Below are positions 16,897-25,454 of a stretch of DNA of 64,000 nucleotides, in pieces (position 1 is the stretch's first letter; every line of letters starts with the position of its first letter). A program made the position numbers and the translations under genes. Below the pieces are notes generated by a model. It was given only the letters and a program-made list of their open reading frames with translations, made no database searches and was not told where the DNA came from. The stretch comes from Chitinophaga sp. LS1 (lineage in GTDB: Bacteria > Bacteroidota > Bacteroidia > Chitinophagales > Chitinophagaceae): contig NZ_CP128362.1 in assembly GCF_034274695.1 (NCBI RefSeq), positions 372,001 through 436,000 of the forward strand. Direction: 5' to 3'.

Positions 16897-17214
16897 TTAA
16901 TTCTTCAGACGGTTCATGATATTCACATCTACTGACTGTGAACTCCTGTATACCATAACGATGATAGCGAGACCAACAGCAACTTCTGCCGCCGCCACGA
17001 CCATGATGAAAAACACAAAGATCTGGGCTCCGGCCGCATCTACTCTACCCGCATCTGCCCACATTTTAGAAAACGCCACTAACAAAAGGTTCACAGCATT
17101 CAGCATCAACTCTACACACATGAAGATGATGATAGCATTTCTGCGCATCAATACCCCCATCACTCCAATACAAAAGAGCGCAATGCTTAAAAAGATATAA
17201 TATTGAACCGGCAT
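16897..17214 (-). CDS. nuoK: NADH-quinone oxidoreductase subunit K
   Basis: This 105-residue protein has three membrane helices. It contains [20 protein letters not shown], with the conserved glutamate in helix 2, and [17 protein letters not shown], with the second conserved glutamate. Both acidic residues are required for proton translocation in the family. It lies between nuoJ and nuoL in the standard order. Confidence 0.96.
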   Translation of the reverse strand: MPVQYYIFLSIALFCIGVMGVLMRRNAIIIFMCVELMLNAVNLLLVAFSKMWADAGRVDAAGAQIFVFFIMVVAAAEVAVGLAIIVMVYRSSQSVDVNIMNRLKN

Positions 17215-17236
17215 AAAAATGAATTACAGATTACGA

Positions 17237-17740
17237 TTAATGTTCTTTCTTACCAATCACGACTGCACCGACCATGGCGCTCAAAAACAGGATGCTGCTC
17301 ACTTCGAAAGGAACAACATATGTTTTGAATAAAGTCTGACCAAGATTAGCGATCAGGCCAATATTGTTAGATTCCGGTGTTAATGAAGGCAGGCTTGCTT
17401 CACGCAGCGCAGCCAGCAGTACCACCAGCAGTGCACCCCCACTGATCGCCCCTGCATACTTGAGCCAGTTCCGCTTTTGCGGCTCTCCTTCAGCATTCAG
17501 GTTCATCAGCATGATCACGAACAGGAACAATACCATGATCGCACCCGCATATACAATGATGTGCACCACCGCCAGAAACTGTGCATTCAACATCACGTAA
17601 TGGCCGGCTATGGTAAAAAATGTAAGGATCAGGCAAAGGACACTTGTAACGGGACTCTTACTAAACACCACGCCCAGCGCAGTGATCAGTGAAATAATAG
17701 AGAGTATCCCGAAAACGACTTGTTGTAAATTCATTCCCAT
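17237..17740 (-). CDS. nuoJ: NADH-quinone oxidoreductase subunit J
   Basis: This 167-residue protein has five predicted membrane helices, with LNAQFLAVVHIIVYAGAIMV, the conserved TM3 segment of NuoJ that contains the pi-bulge region. It forms part of the quinone-to-pump coupling section of complex I. It follows nuoI after 30 bases and precedes nuoK after 22 bases. Confidence 0.95.
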   Translation of the reverse strand: MGMNLQQVVFGILSIISLITALGVVFSKSPVTSVLCLILTFFTIAGHYVMLNAQFLAVVHIIVYAGAIMVLFLFVIMLMNLNAEGEPQKRNWLKYAGAISGGALLVVLLAALREASLPSLTPESNNIGLIANLGQTLFKTYVVPFEVSSILFLSAMVGAVVIGKKEH

Positions 17741-17770
17741 TGCTATATTGTCTGATTGTTGTGTTTGGAA

Positions 17771-18280
17771 TTATGCATTTTTCTTCTCTCCTGGCAATGG
17801 AATCAACAGATCCTGCTTGCCATAGATGAAACCTTCACGTTTGTAATGTGCTGGTGCAAATGTTTCGGAGAGATAAATCGCATCCTTTGGACAGGCTTCT
17901 TCACAAAAACCACAGAAGATGCAACGAAGCATGTTAATCTCATAACGTGCTGCATATTTTTCTTCACGGTACAGATGCTCTTCCCCTGGTTTCCTTTCAG
18001 CAGCTTCCATCGTAATTGCCTCCGCAGGACAAGCTACCGCACACAGACCACAGGCTGTACAGTTTTCACGTCCTTCTGCATCCCTGTTCAGAATTTGAAG
18101 GCCACGGAATACCGGGCTGAATTCACGTTTTTCCTCAGGATAACTTACTGTAGGCTTTTTCTGGAATATATGTTTGAAAGTGATAACCATTCCCTTTGCA
18201 ATAGCCGGCAGGTACATCCTCTCCAACATGTTCATCGGTCTGCGATCTACCGGTTTTGCCCTGTTCGTTAAAGTTTGCAT
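17771..18280 (-). CDS. nuoI: NADH-quinone oxidoreductase subunit I
   Basis: This 169-residue ferredoxin-like protein has two 4Fe-4S motifs, CTACGLCAVACPAEAI and CIFCGFCEEACPKDAI, which hold clusters N6a and N6b. These pass electrons toward NuoB and quinone. The N-terminal amphipathic segment (MLERMYLPAIAKGM) fits attachment to the membrane arm. It lies between nuoH and nuoJ, 40 and 30 bases away. Confidence 0.96.
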   Translation of the reverse strand: MQTLTNRAKPVDRRPMNMLERMYLPAIAKGMVITFKHIFQKKPTVSYPEEKREFSPVFRGLQILNRDAEGRENCTACGLCAVACPAEAITMEAAERKPGEEHLYREEKYAARYEINMLRCIFCGFCEEACPKDAIYLSETFAPAHYKREGFIYGKQDLLIPLPGEKKNA

Positions 18281-18320
18281 GATTAATAATGCGATTAAAT
18301 AAGTTTACAATTTCGTTCTC

Positions 18321-19361
18321 TTAATGTTGATGCCACAAAATCCAGCCACCTGTGATCACCATGTTTAACAATGCAATCGGGATCAGATAGTTCCAACCCA
18401 AACGCATTAACTGATCATAACGGAAGCGCGGGATAGTCCAGCGTACCCACATAAAGAAGAAAATGAAGCAAATAATTTTTATAAACAGAACCAGTGTACC
18501 CAGTATAGTCAGAATGTTTGGCGATACATGCAGACTATCCATGCCCCAGAAATGATATCCACCAAAGTACAATGTAGCCATCAGCGCAGAGCTGATGAAC
18601 ATATTGATATACTCAGCGAACAGGAAGAAACCCAGTTTCATGGAAGAATACTCCAGGTGATAACCACCGTTCAGTTCATTCTCCGCTTCTGCCAGGTCAA
18701 ATGGAGAACGGTTGGTCTCAGCAAATGAACATATCAGGAAAATGATAAAGCCCAACGGTTGAACAAATACATTCCATACACCACCATGACGCTGCTGCTC
18801 TACGATTTCTTTCAGACTCAGTGTCCCACTCACCATCAGCAGTGCAATCAGTGCCATACCCATCGCCAGCTCATAGCTGATGATCTGGGAAGCGGCACGT
18901 ACAGATGATAACAGGGAGAATTTATTGTTGGAAGCCCAGCCACCCAGCATAATACCGTATACACCTAAGCTCACCACACCAAAAATGTAAAGAATACCAA
19001 TGTTCACGTCAGCTACCTGCAGTGATACTGTATGACCTGCAATGGTCAGTGTATCGCCCCATGGAATTACTGCACTGGTCATACAGGCTACAATCATAGC
19101 CAGTGATGGACCTAAAATAAAAAGGAAATGATTGGAGGATCCTGGAATGATCTCTTCCTTGAAGAAGAGCTTACCACCATCCGCCAGCGGCTGAAACAAG
19201 CCCAAAGGACCCGCTCTGTTTGGTCCAAGCCTATCCTGCATAATACCCGCTACCTTTCTTTCGCCCCATGTGGAATACATGGCCACGACCAGAGATATTA
19301 CCAATACACCTGATATCAGTATTATCTTCTCAAGAATGAAAAACCAGTCTATTTGCATCAA
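18321..19361 (-). CDS. nuoH: NADH-quinone oxidoreductase subunit H
   Basis: This 346-residue membrane protein has about eight helices. It contains ERKVAGIMQDRLGPNRAGP and FAETNRSPFDLAEAENELNG, the conserved loops that form the quinone chamber. NuoH joins the hydrophilic and membrane arms. It starts 20 bases after nuoG. Length and motif order are normal. Confidence 0.96.
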   Translation of the reverse strand: MMQIDWFFILEKIILISGVLVISLVVAMYSTWGERKVAGIMQDRLGPNRAGPLGLFQPLADGGKLFFKEEIIPGSSNHFLFILGPSLAMIVACMTSAVIPWGDTLTIAGHTVSLQVADVNIGILYIFGVVSLGVYGIMLGGWASNNKFSLLSSVRAASQIISYELAMGMALIALLMVSGTLSLKEIVEQQRHGGVWNVFVQPLGFIIFLICSFAETNRSPFDLAEAENELNGGYHLEYSSMKLGFFLFAEYINMFISSALMATLYFGGYHFWGMDSLHVSPNILTILGTLVLFIKIICFIFFFMWVRWTIPRFRYDQLMRLGWNYLIPIALLNMVITGGWILWHQH

Positions 19362-19381
19362 ATACGAGTTATAATAGTTAC

Positions 19382-20470
19382 TTACTTGTTAAAATCATCA
19401 GAGTGTGCAGGCCCCTCGATCTGCGACAGATCGATACTTGGACGGTTTACCTCGCTGATACTGTGAATATCCATCAGCAGTTTTGGCTGACGGCCATCCA
19501 GTACTTCTACCAGGGTATCCTTTGGCTTGTTTACTCCTACATAGTGGTTAGCAGAAATTACGCTCTGGCGTTCGATCTTACGTGGACCTTCCACTACCCA
19601 GTCTTTCGCTTCTTTCTTATCAAAACGGCAGGTATCGCAGATGAAATCTTCTACTTCGCCATATTTATCCTTACGTGCAGTTACACGGAATACTTCGTCA
19701 CCACGCATCCAGAGTACGGTTTTACCACAGCACTTAGGATTCTCACAGTCACGGTGTGCATTCACCGGTTTCAGGAACCATACACGGTTTTTGAAACGGA
19801 AAGTTTTATCTGTCAGTGCACCTACAGGGCATACGTCAATAACGTTACCAATGAAGGGACTGTTTAAATTCTTGCTAAGATAAGTGCTGATTTCAGCATG
19901 CTCACCACGGCCCAGTACACCATGCTCACGGTTGCCAGCTACCTGATCGGCAGTGAATACACAACGGTAGCAAAGGATACAGCGGGTCATATGTAACTGG
20001 ATCTTATCACCCAGATCTACTTTTTCGAAAGTACGACGTTTGAATTCGTAACGGGTACCTTCAGCACCATGCTCATAACCCAGATCCTGCAGGTGACACT
20101 CACCAGCCTGATCACATACCGGGCAATCCAGCGGGTGATTCAGTAACAGGAATTCCACCACACCTTTACGTGCTTCCAGCACTTCAGGAGAGGTGATGTT
20201 TGCTACTTCCATACCATCCATTACAGTAGTACGGCAGGAGGCAACCAGTTTTGGCATAGGACGAGGATCAGCTTCCGAGCCCTTCGATACTTTTACCAGA
20301 CATGTACGGCATTTACCACCACTACCCTGCAGTTTGGAATAGTAGCACATTGCAGGCGGCACTATATCTCCTCCTATCTGACGGGCAGCATTCAGGATAG
20401 TAGTACCAGGTGCCACTTCCACAGAGATCCCGTCGATCTTGACTTTAAAGAGTTTCTGTTCTTCAGCCAT
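19382..20470 (-). CDS. nuoG: NADH-quinone oxidoreductase subunit G, short form without the molybdopterin-like domain
   Basis: This 362-residue protein carries the electron-transfer part of NuoG. It has a 2Fe-2S ferredoxin domain (CYYSKLQGSGGKCRTC), HPLDCPVCDQAGEC for the His/Cys-ligated cluster N5, and CILCYRC with CPVGALT for N4. A further cysteine set (CENPKCCGKT, CDTC) follows and then the protein ends. Classical NuoG is 700-900 residues, with a large inactive molybdopterin-oxidoreductase-like domain that is absent here. I see no remnant of it in the 20 bases before nuoH, so this is a compact form, known among Bacteroidota, rather than a frameshift. Confidence 0.93.
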   Translation of the reverse strand: MAEEQKLFKVKIDGISVEVAPGTTILNAARQIGGDIVPPAMCYYSKLQGSGGKCRTCLVKVSKGSEADPRPMPKLVASCRTTVMDGMEVANITSPEVLEARKGVVEFLLLNHPLDCPVCDQAGECHLQDLGYEHGAEGTRYEFKRRTFEKVDLGDKIQLHMTRCILCYRCVFTADQVAGNREHGVLGRGEHAEISTYLSKNLNSPFIGNVIDVCPVGALTDKTFRFKNRVWFLKPVNAHRDCENPKCCGKTVLWMRGDEVFRVTARKDKYGEVEDFICDTCRFDKKEAKDWVVEGPRKIERQSVISANHYVGVNKPKDTLVEVLDGRQPKLLMDIHSISEVNRPSIDLSQIEGPAHSDDFNK

Positions 20471-20531
20471 TTTGTTCGCTTAAAAAGGCGCTCGTTCTTT
20501 ACACGAAACGTCGTGTTAGTATTGTTGATTC

Positions 20532-21896
20532 TTATACTGCGGCAGGTGCAGCGATTTCCAGCGGATCTGCATAGTGTGCAAGACCGAAGTTGCGTGTTTG
20601 CGCTTCTTCAGGATTCAACACATGCCACTCAAATTCATCGCGGAAGTGACGGATAGCAGCAGCTACCGGCCAGGCAGCAGCATCACCCAATGGGCAGATG
20701 GTGTTACCTTCTATCTTACGCTGAATATCCCACAGCAGATCTATATCGCTCATTTTACCTTTACCCTTCTCGATGTTTTTGAGCACACGCTCCATCCATC
20801 CGGTACCTTCACGACATGGGCTACATTGTCCACAGCTTTCGTGGTGGTAGAAACGGGCAAAAGTTAAGGTGTTTTTCACAATGCACTGGTCTTCGTCCAG
20901 CACGATGAAACCACCGGAACCCAGCATTGTACCGGTAGCAAAACCACCGTCAGCCAGGCTTTCGTAAGTCATCATGCGCGGCTCACCTTTCGCTGTTTTC
21001 AGCAGCAGGTTAGCAGGCAGGATAGGTACGGAGCTACCACCCGGAATGCACGCTTTCAGGCGTTTTCCATTGGGGATACCACCGCAATATTCATCAGAGT
21101 AAATAAATTCTTCTACTGAAATGTTCATTTCAATTTCATACACCCCTGGTTTGTTGATATTACCACAGGCAGAAATGAGTTTGGTACCGGTTGATTTACC
21201 AGTGCCGTATTTGGCATATTCTTCACCGCCGATACGCAGAATCGGTACTATGGTAGCCAGTGTTTCCACATTGTTTACCACAGTAGGACAATCGTATAAA
21301 CCTTTCACCGCAGGGAATGGAGGTTTGATACGTGGATTACCACGCTTACCTTCCAGACTTTCGATCAGGGCAGTTTCCTCACCACAGATGTAAGCACCTG
21401 CACCACGTTGTACATATATTTCAAGATCGAAACCGGTGCCCTGGATATTTTTACCCAGCCAGCCGTTTTTCTTTGCATCTGCAATTGCTTCTTCCAGGAT
21501 ATCAGGGATCCATGCGTACTCACCACGGATGTAGATATAACAGGTATTACATCCCAGGGTATAGCTGGAGATGAGCAGACCTTCTATCAACAGGTGAGGG
21601 ATGAATTCCATCAGGTAACGGTCTTTGAAAGTACCTGGCTCAGATTCATCGGCATTACATACCAGGTAGCGGGGCACGCCTTCCGGTTTTGCAATGAAAC
21701 TCCATTTCATACCGGTAGGGAAACCAGCACCTCCACGGCCTCTCAGACCGCTTTTCTTCACCTCTTCCAGCACCAGCTCAGGCGTCATGCTTTTCAATGC
21801 TTTCTCCGCCGATCCGTAGCCGCCGTTAGCCCGGTATACATCATAATACCGGATATTTTCTATATGTGCTTTGTCAAAAAGTAATTTGCGTCCCAT
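20532..21896 (-). CDS. nuoF: NADH-quinone oxidoreductase subunit F
   Basis: The protein is 454 residues from ATG 21896. An upstream ATG at 21962 would overlap nuoE and add 22 non-conserved polar residues, so I prefer 21896. It contains GLRGRGGAGFPTGMKW (FMN/NADH-binding), GAGAYICGEETALIESLEG and the 4Fe-4S motif ESCGQCSPCREG, with a further cysteine in NTICPLGD. This is the NADH-oxidising flavoprotein of complex I. It is the N-module partner of NuoE and NuoG, and its neighbours match. Confidence 0.96.
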   Translation of the reverse strand: MGRKLLFDKAHIENIRYYDVYRANGGYGSAEKALKSMTPELVLEEVKKSGLRGRGGAGFPTGMKWSFIAKPEGVPRYLVCNADESEPGTFKDRYLMEFIPHLLIEGLLISSYTLGCNTCYIYIRGEYAWIPDILEEAIADAKKNGWLGKNIQGTGFDLEIYVQRGAGAYICGEETALIESLEGKRGNPRIKPPFPAVKGLYDCPTVVNNVETLATIVPILRIGGEEYAKYGTGKSTGTKLISACGNINKPGVYEIEMNISVEEFIYSDEYCGGIPNGKRLKACIPGGSSVPILPANLLLKTAKGEPRMMTYESLADGGFATGTMLGSGGFIVLDEDQCIVKNTLTFARFYHHESCGQCSPCREGTGWMERVLKNIEKGKGKMSDIDLLWDIQRKIEGNTICPLGDAAAWPVAAAIRHFRDEFEWHVLNPEEAQTRNFGLAHYADPLEIAAPAAV

Positions 21897-21924
21897 CTTA
21901 CTATTATGATTTGTAGATTGGCTT

Positions 21925-22410
21925 TTAGTTTGCGTTTGCCCTGCATTCTGCAATGATGGCATCCACCTTTTCAGGTGTCAGGTGTTCTTTGTAGTGCTTA
22001 CCCAGCTGCATCATTGGCGCGTAACCGCAGGCACCCAGGCATTCTACTGCTTTCAGAGTAAAGAGGCCGTCTTTCGTCGTCTCTCCCACTCCTATATCCA
22101 GTTTCTTTTTAATATAGTCGATGATATTGTCTGAACCGCGCAGCATGCAGGGGCCAGTCTGGCACACCTCGAATACATGCTTGCCTACCGGCTGCAGGTT
22201 AAACATTGAGTAAAAGGTAGCCACTTCATACACTTCAATTGGCGTTATCTGCAGCAGGGAAGCTACGTAATCCATAGTCTCTGTGCTGAGCCAACCGCCA
22301 AACGCGTCCTGTGCAAGGTGCAGCACCGGAATAAGCGCGCTCTTCTGTCTACCCTGAGGATAGCGGGAGATGATCTCTTTTACTTTATTCAGCTTCTCTT
22401 CTGAAAACAT
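21925..22410 (-). CDS. nuoE: NADH-quinone oxidoreductase subunit E
   Basis: This 161-residue thioredoxin-fold 2Fe-2S protein has cysteine pairs CQTGPC and CLGAC for cluster N1a. The segment YEVATFYSMFNLQPVGKH precedes them. It forms the NADH-dehydrogenase module with NuoF and NuoG. It starts 39 bases after nuoD. The presence of nuoE, F and G shows that this operon encodes an NADH-using complex rather than the 11-subunit version lacking an electron-input module. Confidence 0.96.
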   Translation of the reverse strand: MFSEEKLNKVKEIISRYPQGRQKSALIPVLHLAQDAFGGWLSTETMDYVASLLQITPIEVYEVATFYSMFNLQPVGKHVFEVCQTGPCMLRGSDNIIDYIKKKLDIGVGETTKDGLFTLKAVECLGACGYAPMMQLGKHYKEHLTPEKVDAIIAECRANAN

Positions 22411-22449
22411 ATTCTATAGTTAAAAAAACAAAAAGGCGTTTCGTTTGCT

Positions 22450-23673
22450 TTATGCATCCAGCTCTCCTGCAATCAGGTTCAGGCTACTCATACAGATCAG
22501 GGCATCACTCAGCATGGCGCCTTTGATCAGTTCAGCATAAGCCTGGTAATAAATGAAGCACGGACGGCGAAAATGCAACCTGTAGGGGCTACGGCCTCCA
22601 TCACTGATGAGGTAAAAGCCCAGCTCCCCGTTGGCACCTTCTACAGCATTGTACAATTCGCCTGGTAAAATATCGGATTCACCCATGATGATCTTGAAGT
22701 GATAAATGAGTGCTTCCATTTTGGTGTATACATCGCTCTTGTCTGGCAGGTAATATGCCGGCACATCTGCATGGTATACATCGGAGGGCAGGCCTTTCAC
22801 TTTATCCATCGCCTGACGGATAATGCTGAGACTTTCCCACATTTCACCGTTACGAACCAGGAAACGGTCATAACAGTCACCGGTGGTGCCTACTGGTATA
22901 GAAAATTCAAAATCTTCGTAAGAGGAATAAGGATGAGCCACACGTAAATCGTAATCCACACCGGCAGCACGCAGGTTAGGACCAGTAAAACCATAGTTCA
23001 TCGCTCTTTCAGCACTGATTGGACCTACGCCCTGTGTACGCTCCATAAAAATACGGTTGCGGTTCATCAGGGTTTCGAACTCCTTCAGGGCTTTGGGAAA
23101 CTCAACCAGGAATGTTTCGATCTTATCGAAAGCAGCTGGTGTAAAGTTTCTTTCAAAACCACCCACACGACCAATGTTGGTAGTAAGGCGGGATCCACAG
23201 ATTTCTTCGTAGATCTCATAAGCCAGCTCACGCCAGCGCATGAGGTACAGGAACCCGGTGAAGGCACCGGTATCTACACCTACAACCCCATTACAGATCA
23301 GGTGATCACAGATACGTGCCAGCTCCATAATGATCACACGCAGGTAGTCCACACGCTTAGGGGTTTGAATACCCAGCAGTTTCTCTACGGTAATGTGCCA
23401 TCCCATATTATTGATAGGAGAAGAACAGTAGTTCAGACGGTCTGTAAGAGGAGTAATCTGGTAGTAAGGACGACGTTCTGCAATCTTCTCAAATGCACGG
23501 TGGATATACCCCACAGTAGATTCGGAACTGACAACACGCTCACCGTCTATTTCCAATATATTTTGAAACACCCCGTGTGTAGCAGGGTGGGTAGGTCCGA
23601 GGTTGAGGGTTTGTGTAACCCTTTCAATAGATCCTTCCGGAAGTGTTATATTATGTTGCTCTGACATGATCAA
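22450..23673 (-). CDS. nuoD: NADH-quinone oxidoreductase subunit D
   Basis: This 407-residue protein contains LGPTHPATHGVFQ, GYIHRAFEKIAERRPYYQ, GRVGGFERNF and GELGFYLISDGGRSPYRL, the family signatures including quinone-site residues. It ends SSLNLIAGELDA, close to the typical C-terminus. It is a separate gene, not fused to nuoC as in enterobacteria. A second in-frame ATG two codons in is an equally good start. Confidence 0.96.
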   Translation of the reverse strand: MIMSEQHNITLPEGSIERVTQTLNLGPTHPATHGVFQNILEIDGERVVSSESTVGYIHRAFEKIAERRPYYQITPLTDRLNYCSSPINNMGWHITVEKLLGIQTPKRVDYLRVIIMELARICDHLICNGVVGVDTGAFTGFLYLMRWRELAYEIYEEICGSRLTTNIGRVGGFERNFTPAAFDKIETFLVEFPKALKEFETLMNRNRIFMERTQGVGPISAERAMNYGFTGPNLRAAGVDYDLRVAHPYSSYEDFEFSIPVGTTGDCYDRFLVRNGEMWESLSIIRQAMDKVKGLPSDVYHADVPAYYLPDKSDVYTKMEALIYHFKIIMGESDILPGELYNAVEGANGELGFYLISDGGRSPYRLHFRRPCFIYYQAYAELIKGAMLSDALICMSSLNLIAGELDA

Positions 23674-23684
23674 CGAATAATTAA

Positions 23685-24206
23685 TTATATGCCAATATGC
23701 CCGCCGCGGCCGAACATTTCATCATCTTTATCTATACGAGACTGGTCTTCCAGTGGGAATTCCTTACGCATTGGGAAGTAATCCATCTCATCCACGTTCA
23801 GAATACGCTTCAGGTTTGGATGCCCTACGAAGTTGACACCAAAGAAGTCGTAAGTTTCACGCTCCATCCAGTTTGCAGATTCATACAGACGGGTAGCAGT
23901 AAATACTCTTGGATCTTCCACACTGGTATAAACCTTCATACGAAGTCTTACGCGCTGGGCAAAATTGTAGAGATGGTACACTACTGCCAGCTCTTCTCCT
24001 GTACGATCAGGATAGTGCACAGCAGTGAGGTCTGTTAAAAAACGAAATTGCAGCTCCTCATCATCGTAAAGGAACTGCATCACTTTCAGGTTCAGATCTT
24101 TAGGTACTGTAAAATTAAGCATCCCAAAGGTTTCTTCCACCTGTGAGACAGCCTCACCAAACTTGTCGGTTAGTCGTTGTTTAATATTGTCGTTAGTCAA
24201 GGACAT
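23685..24206 (-). CDS. nuoC: NADH-quinone oxidoreductase subunit C
   Basis: This 173-residue hydrophilic protein contains FLTDLTAVHYPDR, ANWMERETYDFFGVNFVGHP and YFPMRKEFPLE, the 30-kDa subunit signature. It is part of the connecting module with NuoB, D and I and binds no cofactor. It lies 51 bases after nuoB and 11 bases before nuoD. Confidence 0.95.
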   Translation of the reverse strand: MSLTNDNIKQRLTDKFGEAVSQVEETFGMLNFTVPKDLNLKVMQFLYDDEELQFRFLTDLTAVHYPDRTGEELAVVYHLYNFAQRVRLRMKVYTSVEDPRVFTATRLYESANWMERETYDFFGVNFVGHPNLKRILNVDEMDYFPMRKEFPLEDQSRIDKDDEMFGRGGHIGI

Positions 24207-24257
24207 TGCAGTGTATATTTAAGAACACAGATACAGGAGTAAAGTGTATCGTGATCT

Positions 24258-24821
24258 TTATTGTATGCCGTAGGAATTCAACAGTTCTTTGTACTTATCG
24301 GAATGGCGGCGACGTAGGCTTTCCTGACCAATCAGGTCCTGGATACGCATAAAGCCATCAATAATTGCTTCAGGACGTGGAGGGCATCCTGGTACATATA
24401 CATCAACCGGGATAACCTGGTCAATGCCCTGTAAAACGGAATAGGTATCAAATACACCACCGCTGCTGGCGCAGGCGCCTACAGCGATTACCCAGCGTGG
24501 CTCTGCCATCTGCAGGTATACCTGACGTAATACAGGTCCCATTTTCTTGGAGATAGTACCCATTACCATCAGCAAATCACACTGACGAGGGGTAAATGCC
24601 ATTCTTTCTGCACCAAAACGTGCCAGATCATAAGTAGACGCCATCGTTGCCATGAATTCGATTCCACAGCAGGAAGTGGCGAAAGGCAGCGGCCAGATGG
24701 AGTTTTTACGTGCCAAACCAATCGCTTTGTCAAACGAAGTCGCAAAAAAACCTTCCCCGGAATATCCCTCAGGGATTTCCACTGTCTTCACTTTCGTATT
24801 ATACTGAACCGGACGTGCCAT
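24258..24821 (-). CDS. nuoB: NADH-quinone oxidoreductase subunit B
   Basis: This 187-residue protein contains the adjacent cysteines in SCCGIEFMA, GACASSGGVFDTYSV and YVPGCPPRPEAIIDG, which ligate cluster N2, the last cluster before quinone. Length and cysteine spacing are normal. It is separated from nuoA by 83 bases that can fold into a hairpin. Confidence 0.96.
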   Translation of the reverse strand: MARPVQYNTKVKTVEIPEGYSGEGFFATSFDKAIGLARKNSIWPLPFATSCCGIEFMATMASTYDLARFGAERMAFTPRQCDLLMVMGTISKKMGPVLRQVYLQMAEPRWVIAVGACASSGGVFDTYSVLQGIDQVIPVDVYVPGCPPRPEAIIDGFMRIQDLIGQESLRRRHSDKYKELLNSYGIQ

Positions 24822-24868
24822 AACCTTTCAGATTTAAAATTTCAATATCAGATTTGTTCCCTTTAGCA

Positions 24869-24896
24869 GGCACAGCTTCACATGGGGCTGTGTGCC
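24869..24896 (-). other. Intercistronic hairpin between nuoA and nuoB
   Basis: GGCACAGC (24869-24876) can pair with GGCTGTGTGCC (24886-24896), leaving a small bulge and a 9-10-base loop. No T run follows, so it looks like an RNA processing or stability element rather than a terminator. Confidence 0.35.
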
Positions 24897-24904
24897 ATTT
24901 TCTA

Positions 24905-25297
24905 TTAATCTTCCCATTTCAGGGCTCCCTTCTTGAGTATATAGAGGAAACCTACCATAAAAAATGCCACAAACATCAACATAGCCATAAACCCTTCCCA
25001 ACCCAACAGACGGAAATTAATCGCATAAGGATAAAAGAAAATAACCTCCACGTCGAAGAGTACGAACAGGATGGCCACCAGGAAGTATTTAATAGCTACT
25101 GGCTGACGGGCGTTACCATGTTGTTCAATACCACTTTCGAAGGTAGCCAGTTTGTCTTTGGTTTTCCTTTTAGGACCCAAAAAGTGAGTGGCGAACATGG
25201 TAAGACCTACAAAACCCAGCGCAGCTATTAACTGTAATACAATAGGAAAATAGCTAAAAGGAGTAGTTGCTGACAATAATACTGTGTCTATAAACAT
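24905..25297 (-). CDS. nuoA: NADH-quinone oxidoreductase subunit A
   Basis: This 130-residue protein has three membrane helices, with FESGIEQHGNARQPVAIKYF after helix 1 and ILFVLFDVEVIFFYPYAINF for helix 2, including the conserved acidic residues. It is first in the operon and is preceded by a well-formed promoter. The first helix is preceded by a somewhat longer polar N-terminus than in E. coli. Confidence 0.95.
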   Translation of the reverse strand: MFIDTVLLSATTPFSYFPIVLQLIAALGFVGLTMFATHFLGPKRKTKDKLATFESGIEQHGNARQPVAIKYFLVAILFVLFDVEVIFFYPYAINFRLLGWEGFMAMLMFVAFFMVGFLYILKKGALKWED

Positions 25298-25329
25298 AAG
25301 CTTCCCTATAAATCGTTCATCAGAATGAG

Positions 25330-25360
25330 CAAAAATAGGCTAAGTCTAGCAATATTCAAA
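25330..25360 (-). promoter_or_regulatory. Promoter of the nuo operon
   Basis: On the minus strand TTTG (25357-25360), then exactly 19 bases, then TATTTTTG (25330-25337): a perfect match to the Bacteroidota TTTG-N19-TAnnTTTG promoter. The ATG of nuoA is 33 bases downstream. This is the best promoter in the window. Confidence 0.8.
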
Positions 25361-25408
25361 TCTATTGAAGGATTAAAATATTATGTTTTTTCCCCAACCG
25401 GAAATAAA

Positions 25409-25434
25409 AAAACCCCGGCAGTCGCCGGGGTTTT
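25409..25434 (-). terminator. Intrinsic terminator after the TPR gene
   Basis: AAAACCCCGGC (25409-25419) pairs perfectly with GCCGGGGTTTT (25424-25434) around the loop AGTC. Read leftward a run of seven T residues follows. It ends the transcript coming from 25455 just before the nuo promoter. Confidence 0.92.
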
Positions 25435-25454
25435 CTATTTAAAGCTCAGTTTGC

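Noticed and set aside
19382..20470. Frameshifted or truncated nuoG pseudogene
   Set aside because: All cluster ligands are intact, spacing to nuoH is 20 bases and no remnant of the missing domain exists; a natural short form is more likely.
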